A stretch of 64,000 bases of DNA from Sphingobium arseniciresistens (GTDB taxonomy: Bacteria; Pseudomonadota; Alphaproteobacteria; Sphingomonadales; Sphingomonadaceae): positions 1-64,000 of the forward strand of contig JARFNK010000022.1 of the NCBI GenBank assembly GCA_029167225.1. The letters are read 5' to 3'. How positions within the stretch are numbered: the stretch's first letter is position 1; the number at the start of each line of letters is the position of its first letter. This document shows, in pieces, positions 59,801 to 64,000 of this stretch. A program made the translations under genes and the position numbers. Under the pieces are notes generated by a model. It was not told where the DNA came from and ran no database searches. It saw only the letters and a program-made list of their open reading frames with translations.

Positions 59801-60055
59801 CTGACTTTCGATATGCTCGATATCGTTCACCGTCGTCGTCAGCACGCGCTCATAGGGCGTGACGATCCGGCCCGACATGTCTTCGGGTGAAAGGCCGGCA
59901 TATTGCCAGGCGACCGCGATCACGGGGATGCGGATATTGGGAAAGATATCAACCGGGGTGCGGAATGCAGCCAGAATACCAACAACCGCAATCAGAATGG
60001 CCATCACGATGAACGTGAGCGGACGATACAGCGCGACTTTGACAATTCCGATCAT
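56861..60055 (-). CDS. RND multidrug efflux pump, inner-membrane subunit (HAE1/MdtB type)
   Basis: The 1064-residue proton antiporter has twelve expected membrane segments in two halves, for example RPLTFIVMAILIAVVGILAAF at the N-terminus and GLVGAVLLIYLLIVVNFQSWVDP. The TM4 proton-relay motif is VGILVDDATVTIENI with paired Asp residues. Large periplasmic loops lie at about 40-340 and 560-870. Substrate cannot be told. It heads the operon and is divergent from a LysR gene 285 nt away. Confidence 0.93.
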   Translation of the reverse strand: MIGIVKVALYRPLTFIVMAILIAVVGILAAFRTPVDIFPNIRIPVIAVAWQYAGLSPEDMSGRIVTPYERVLTTTVNDIEHIESQSLQGIGIIKIYFQPGADIRTATAQVTSISQTVLRQMPPGITPPLILNYSASTVPILQLALSGKGLSEQQLFDLGQNQIRPQLVTIPGLAMPFPSGGRQRQVQVDMNPQALQSKGLSAQDVGNAIAAQNQINPAGFVKIGPTQYSVRLNNAPDSIAALNDLPVKVVNGATIYMRDVAYVRDGSAPQQNVVHVEGGRSALLTVLKNGSTSTLAIVNGVKEALPRVAATLPDTLKILPVGDQSLFVKAAVSGVIHEGAIAAALTSLMILLFLGSWRSTVIIALSIPLAILAAIAALAVFGQTLNVMTLGGLALAVGILVDDATVTIENINWHLEQGKGVVEAILDGAAQIVTPAFVSLLCICIVFVPMFFLPGVAGFLFVPMALSVVFAMIASFVLSRTLVPTLAMYLLKPHKPGDEDEHLAGTPGSRNPLVRFQRGFEHRFERIRAGYIGMLQRALNARKPFMLGFLMVVLLSFGLVPLLGNNFFPSVDSGQIAMHVRVPMGSRIEDTAARFDRIGREIRALIPPEELASITDNIGLAVSAINTVYNNSGTIGPQDGDILIALKEGHRPTDEVVGELRTELSRRFPGTTFSFLPADITSQILNFGAPAPINVQISGRDMSAGRAYAQKLLAKMAVIPGLADARIQQPANSPQLNVEVNRSRIGQYGLTERDVTTSLASSLAGTSQTAPVFFVNPENGVQYPVVAQAPEYLLDSMNALSNVPVSGATGTSTQLLGGLASLKRTNTAPVVSHYNIQPVLNIYGTTQGRDLGAIAGDIQSAINSLESEQPKGVTVTILGQYQTMNTAFSGLGFGLVGAVLLIYLLIVVNFQSWVDPFVIITALPAALAGIVWMLFMTGTTLSVPALTGAIMCMGVATANSILVVSFARDQLQELGDATQAALSAGVVRFRPVLMTALAMIIGMAPMAFGLGEGGEQNAPLGRAVIGGLVCATIATLFFVPTVFSFVHRHRRSETTSLEPQPSHA

Positions 60056-60075
60056 TCATAACTCCCAAGCCCAGC

Positions 60076-60097
60076 CGTCACGCAATGAAGCGTGACG
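60076..60097. repeat. Inverted repeat in the RND pump leader
   Basis: CGTCACGC/GCGTGACG is a perfect 8-bp inverted repeat with a 6-nt loop, ending 21 nt before the pump ATG. It could be a repressor operator or an mRNA hairpin shielding the start region. Confidence 0.5.
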
Positions 60098-60340
60098 CGG
60101 CGTGCATTCTCCTCCTCTCCTAGAGGCCAGTATGTAAGACAGACCGGCTTGCTTGATTAGTTGCCCAAAACTGCATGCACCCATGAACTGCGTTCATCAA
60201 CGACGTGACTCGCTGCCATTGCGATGGAGGCCATCAGACAAGTTTCGAACCGATACCGATCCGGCACCGCCAATGCCCACTTGGTTCTTTCTCGTCTAAT
60301 ATATAGTATGGCTTGATTGATACATAAAACGACATGATCG

Positions 60341-61234
60341 ATGGACCTTAGACATCTTCGCTATTTTCTGTGCGTCGCCGAGGAGATGCACTTTGGCCGG
60401 GCGGCGTCGCGTCTTGGCATTTCCCAGCCTCCGCTGAGCCAGCAGATCCGGGCCCTGGAGGAAGAACTGGGCGTGCAACTGTTCGAGCGGACCAGCCGGC
60501 GCGTGCGGCTGACCCGCGCCGGGCAGCTGTTCGAACCGGAGGCACGGCAAACGCTGGTACAGGCGGAACATGCAGCGCAGACCGCGCGCAAGGCCCATCG
60601 CGGAGAAATCGGGCATCTGGGACTAGGCATCATCTCTTCCGGTCCCTTCGTGCCTGCGGTTGCTGACGCCTTGTATCGATTCAGGCAGGCCCACCCCAAT
60701 GTCGAGCTGACCTTGCGTGAATTGGGGCGCGATGACCAGATCGCCGCTGCCCAGCAGGACAGGATCGACATCGGCATTATCCGCGGCTTCGAAAGGCCCG
60801 TCCTGCCGGAAGGATTCATCCTCGACCGCCTGCTTGAGGAGCGGATGGTCCTGGCCCTGCGGGATGACCACCCCTTGGCCCGGCGCGAGGCCGACCTGAC
60901 CATCGCAGATCTTCAGGGTGAACCACTGGTCCTCTATGGCACCGCCGGGGGGACGGGTTTCAACGAACATTTTTTCGCGCTCTGCAAGGACGCCGGCTTT
61001 CAGCCTGTCGTCATTCACGAAGCCAGCGGCCTTGCGACCTTGCTGGGGCTTGTCGCCGCCGGCTTTGGCGCCAGTATTCTTGCTCAGTCACTGGTCCGGC
61101 TGCATGTCGACAATCTCGTTTACAGGCAGCTATCGCCATCCGTCATCAGCCGCCTGTGGATGATCCACAAGCGCGACCTTTCCCCGACAGCGCTCGCCTT
61201 CAAGGAGATTATGAACGCTGGCGCGCCGCGTTAG
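60341..61234 (+). CDS. LysR family transcriptional regulator
   Basis: The 297-residue protein has the LysR N-terminal winged helix (MDLRHLRYFLCVAEEMHFGRAASRLGISQPPLSQQIRALEEELG, in parts) and a two-lobe effector domain (LGLGIISSGPFVPAVADAL onward). It is divergent from the RND operon and is its likely regulator. An A/T-rich stretch (TAATATATAG near 60298) just upstream could hold the promoter. Confidence 0.93.
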   Translation: MDLRHLRYFLCVAEEMHFGRAASRLGISQPPLSQQIRALEEELGVQLFERTSRRVRLTRAGQLFEPEARQTLVQAEHAAQTARKAHRGEIGHLGLGIISSGPFVPAVADALYRFRQAHPNVELTLRELGRDDQIAAAQQDRIDIGIIRGFERPVLPEGFILDRLLEERMVLALRDDHPLARREADLTIADLQGEPLVLYGTAGGTGFNEHFFALCKDAGFQPVVIHEASGLATLLGLVAAGFGASILAQSLVRLHVDNLVYRQLSPSVISRLWMIHKRDLSPTALAFKEIMNAGAPR

Positions 61235-61290
61235 CGTGGCGCCCACGCTTCACTCAGCCATAGGGAGAATCTAGGTCTGCAGCACAGGCA

Positions 61291-62604
61291 TCAAAGCTGG
61301 ACCCCGTAGATGTGGTTTTCCCCTTCCATGTTAGAGCGGAAGATCATCCACTTCCCATCGGGCGTGAAGGTGATGTTGGGTTCAAGACGATAGTCATGCT
61401 TGCGCATGTCGACGATCTTTTCGACGCCGAAGGTGCCGGGGGAGATCAACGTCTCGCTGTTGTCGGCATGGATGCCCGCAACGTCGGGGATGTCGCGCGG
61501 CGTGAAGAGGTACAGATATTTGCCGTCCGGTGCGTGCGCCACCATCTCCTGGTCGCCGCCGTCGCCGGAGAAATGCTTCATGTCGGGTGCCTGATTATAG
61601 TGGACGGACCACTGGTTGCGATCGACATGGAACCACTTCCGGCGCCCCGTCGCCAACTCATAGCCCGCCAGCCAGAACACCTCGCCACGCGGCGTCTGCA
61701 GATCGTACCAGATCCACTTGCCGTCCGGCGAGAAGAACTCATGCCCGGCAATCTCCATGTTCATCGACCGGGTGTGGACCAGCGTCTTGCCGCTGCCATC
61801 GGTCCGCACCGTCCAAATCCGATCGACCTTGTGCCATGGCCCCTCATGGCAATACATGATGAGCGCGGGATCGGTGGGCGAGAACTGGACGTGGTTGAGC
61901 CAGTCGGTCGACGCGACCACCACCTTCCGTTCGCCGGTACGAATGTCGATGGTGAAGATCTCCATCGGGATTTTCGCTTCCAGCCGGTCGTTCAGGCGCA
62001 CTTCCTTCGCCTCGGCAAAGGGCAGCGGCTTGCCGTCGGGGCCATTGGCCGCATAGCTCGCCTGCCCGAATTGCTGGCGGATTTCCGGTCCTCCCGGCTT
62101 TTGCGTGCCATCGGGCTGCAACGGCTTGTCGCTCGCCGCCCATTGCCCCAGCAGCAATGTCTCGTCGGCATTGATCGAACCGATCGATCCGCGATCCACG
62201 GTCGCGATCCTGCGGACCTTGCCACTGTCGATATCGGCGGCGAAAATCGTCACGCTGCCGGCGGCATCGTCGCGCTTGTGGCTGGCATAATAGGCGGTCC
62301 GGGTCTTGCGCCCGGTGAAGAGCAGCTGAAGGTCTTTCCCCTTCACCAGCGGCTTCACGGTCCAGTTCGCGAGAGTCACGACCGAAATGCCTCCCGGCAC
62401 GGAAATCACCATCCTGTCGCCCTGCGGCGTGTAGCTGCTCTGGTGGAAATAGAGGCTCGCGCTGCCCGCCTCGCGGCTGATGCGGACGATGCGATGGCCG
62501 GTCAACGGGTCCACCCACTGCTTGGCCGGTTCCGCGCGCAACCCCTGCGGCGCCAGCGCGGCCCCGGCCAATGCCAGCGCCATCAATGCCATGTTCCTCA
62601 TCAT
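61291..62604 (-). CDS. Periplasmic oligogalacturonate lyase (Ogl-like)
   Basis: The 437-residue protein has a signal peptide (MMRNMALMALALAGAALAPQGLRA) and a seven-bladed beta-propeller sequence. It contains LNHVQFSPTDPALIMYCHEGPWHKVDRIW (in parts), GHEFFSPDGKWIWYDLQTPRG and RLEPNITFTPDGKWMIFRSN. Oligogalacturonate lyases degrade unsaturated digalacturonate from pectin with Mn2+ and conserved His residues, as in CHEGPWHK. Most Ogl proteins are cytoplasmic, so the signal peptide here is notable. It lies 38 nt downstream of the lyase gene in the same direction. Confidence 0.88.
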   Translation of the reverse strand: MMRNMALMALALAGAALAPQGLRAEPAKQWVDPLTGHRIVRISREAGSASLYFHQSSYTPQGDRMVISVPGGISVVTLANWTVKPLVKGKDLQLLFTGRKTRTAYYASHKRDDAAGSVTIFAADIDSGKVRRIATVDRGSIGSINADETLLLGQWAASDKPLQPDGTQKPGGPEIRQQFGQASYAANGPDGKPLPFAEAKEVRLNDRLEAKIPMEIFTIDIRTGERKVVVASTDWLNHVQFSPTDPALIMYCHEGPWHKVDRIWTVRTDGSGKTLVHTRSMNMEIAGHEFFSPDGKWIWYDLQTPRGEVFWLAGYELATGRRKWFHVDRNQWSVHYNQAPDMKHFSGDGGDQEMVAHAPDGKYLYLFTPRDIPDVAGIHADNSETLISPGTFGVEKIVDMRKHDYRLEPNITFTPDGKWMIFRSNMEGENHIYGVQL

Positions 62605-62642
62605 CCGACCTTTTCCTTATTCTTCATTTCACGCGCGCGGCT

Positions 62643-64000
62643 TCAGCCGCTCGAGGCATCAGCAAGCGCCTCCGGGATCAGCGCCAGATTCTCTATCGCG
62701 GCGAGCCCCCACTGGGCGGCGGCATTGGTCGAGACGTTCGGCCATTCGACCACGGGGCGCGGCAGGCCGGGCAGCGTCACCGCCACACGCGGATCATGGT
62801 CGGCCAGCCCCAGGCCCGCCTCGCCAGAGAGGAACTCCTTCCACGCGCGCAAGGCCATCGCCTTGTCTCCCGTCTCCCGCGCCAGAAAGGCGGTGAGGCG
62901 CGAATGGCCTTCCTGCAGGTTGCGCTTGCCGAAAGGCATGTGGAACTGCGCTTCCCATTCCTTGGGACTGGCGTTGAACCAGCGGCAATAGTCGAGCCAG
63001 GCAGCGCGATAGCGGGGCACGTCCAGCAATTGCAGCAGCTCTGCATTCACCTCGACCGCGCCGAAGACTGCGTTGAGGTGGGAGATCGAGATCTTGTCCC
63101 CCGGCCCCATGAAGCGTCCGGACTTGAGATCATAGGGCGCGCTGCCGGCAAGCCAGCCATATTTGAGCCGCCCGATGCTGTCCATGCCCGCCACCAGCCG
63201 GGCGCGCCAGCGGGCATCGCCCGTCCGCTCCCATTCGGTGAGCCAGGCCGAGGCGACCGAGCACCACATGGTGCCGAAGCTGAGGTCGATGACGCCCTCG
63301 GGCAGCGTCCGCTTCTGCGCGCCCGGCACCTTGCGGCCGATCTCGACATGGCCGAGCGTTTGGTCGGAAGGGAGCAGCGCGCGCATCAGGTCGCCGACCC
63401 GCTCGTCTGCGGTCAGATAATAGAAGATGCGGCGATAGATCGCATTGCTCACGCGCGGCTGCTTGGAACTGTCGCTCCAGTGCTGCACGCCATGGCGCGT
63501 CCCCAGACCCGCGAACCGACCGATATGATAGACGTCCACCTCGCCCGTATGCCGGGTCAGCGCCTCGGCGAAGCGGAAGAGCTTGGCCGATCCGCTGCGC
63601 AGCACCGAATACCAGAGCCACAAGTCTGGCGACAGCTCGCTATTGTCCCACGCGAACCCGCCAATGTCATAGCGCCACTGGTGCCGGTCGCTGTCATAGG
63701 TGTGCATGACATCGCCATGGTTCCAGAAACCATACCAGCCGCGCCTGTCGACCTCATCGGCATAGAAATCCGCGAGATTGGCGATCTGAAGCTCGATCCG
63801 CGCCTTCATCGGCGTCGAGCGATCCGGCAGGCCCCATGGGCGGAAGACATCGGCGGCGTGGATGCGCTCGGGCGTTACCATCAGCTGCGGCGGCACGGCG
63901 TTCACCTGCGCCATATCGGACAGCGCCTGCGACGAGGGCGTCGCGGCGCAGGCCCACAACGTCAGTTCGTTCGTGCGCGCCACCCCGGTCGCATCGTCCC
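62643..64000 (-). CDS. PcRGLX/YetA-like polysaccharide lyase, C-terminal part (continues beyond window)
   Basis: The open frame reaches the window end without a start, so the N-terminal part is missing. The visible 450 residues match the C-terminal alpha/alpha-toroid of exo-rhamnogalacturonan lyase-type proteins. They include WYGFWNHGDVMHTYDSDRHQWRYD (in parts), WDNSELSPDLWLWY, FRFAEALTRHTGEVDVYHIGRF (in parts) and RHGVQHWSDSSKQPRVSN. With the adjoining Ogl-like gene it forms part of a pectin-use locus. The exact substrate is not certain. Confidence 0.78.
   Translation of the reverse strand, partial: DDATGVARTNELTLWACAATPSSQALSDMAQVNAVPPQLMVTPERIHAADVFRPWGLPDRSTPMKARIELQIANLADFYADEVDRRGWYGFWNHGDVMHTYDSDRHQWRYDIGGFAWDNSELSPDLWLWYSVLRSGSAKLFRFAEALTRHTGEVDVYHIGRFAGLGTRHGVQHWSDSSKQPRVSNAIYRRIFYYLTADERVGDLMRALLPSDQTLGHVEIGRKVPGAQKRTLPEGVIDLSFGTMWCSVASAWLTEWERTGDARWRARLVAGMDSIGRLKYGWLAGSAPYDLKSGRFMGPGDKISISHLNAVFGAVEVNAELLQLLDVPRYRAAWLDYCRWFNASPKEWEAQFHMPFGKRNLQEGHSRLTAFLARETGDKAMALRAWKEFLSGEAGLGLADHDPRVAVTLPGLPRPVVEWPNVSTNAAAQWGLAAIENLALIPEALADASSG

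Noticed and set aside
56624-59890. 1088-codon open frame antisense to the RND pump gene
   Set aside because: It mirrors the GC-rich codon pattern of the pump, is rich in His, Arg, Asp and Gln, and has no domain motif.
1-64000. tRNA, rRNA or CRISPR arrays
   Set aside because: No cloverleaf with CCA-end context, no rRNA-like stretch and no regular repeat-spacer series was noticed by eye; a dedicated search was not possible.

Overview
The window looks like an alphaproteobacterial, probably sphingomonad (Sphingobium/Sphingomonas type), chromosome. Pointers are high GC, a MucR regulator, an ScfR-type regulator divergent from isocitrate lyase, a TonB-dependent receptor and pectin-degradation genes. 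About the first 39 kb is accessory DNA, from 39.0 to 45.7 kb lies a defence-like island, and from 46.2 kb to the end is ordinary chromosome.

Accessory element (1-38.95 kb). It opens with the right part of an IS21-family element. Backbone genes of an integrative or plasmid-like element follow: DUF932 protein, MucR, an orphan DUF2384-like antitoxin, a TGT/DpdA-like protein, a 1725-aa methylase-helicase of the DarB type, small unknowns, a complete PRTRC core cassette (ParB, E, C, F, B, A, ThiF) and a CHC2/Toprim primase-like protein. Six of these backbone genes are preceded by a 14-25 nt polypurine tract. No integrase or conjugation genes fall inside the window.

An inserted block (about 4.5-19.4 kb) carries what reads as a complete set of D-cycloserine pathway enzymes in one minus-strand operon: dcsA (YqcI/YcgG haem protein), dcsD (CysK-like), dcsE (MetX-like), an SDR, dcsC (DapF-like), dcsG (ATP-grasp) and dcsB (arginase-like). 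A divergent MocR regulator, an AlaC-like aminotransferase and an EamA exporter complete it. A 34-bp element is shared by the mocR/dcsA and eamA promoter regions and is the probable MocR operator. dcsD is split by an IS21-family element with an 8-bp target duplication (TCGTCGAC), and that IS itself carries a group II intron, so the pathway is probably silent or leaky in this strain.

Defence-like island (39.0-45.7 kb). A four-gene minus-strand operon encodes a putative bacterial gasdermin (Cys4), a Ser alpha/beta hydrolase, a caspase-like protease and a helical-repeat protein. Divergent from it is a two-gene unit with a small membrane-anchored protein and an HELAH metalloprotease.

Chromosome (46.2-64 kb). 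aceA and scfR are divergent around a perfect TGTAAA-AC-TTTACA palindrome. A TonB receptor, egtB-egtD (ergothioneine), a NodT/MFP/RND efflux operon with a divergent LysR gene, an oligogalacturonate lyase and the C-terminal part of a PcRGLX/YetA-like polysaccharide lyase follow.

All calls come from reading sequence and translations by eye. No database search, GC calculation or structure prediction was run.
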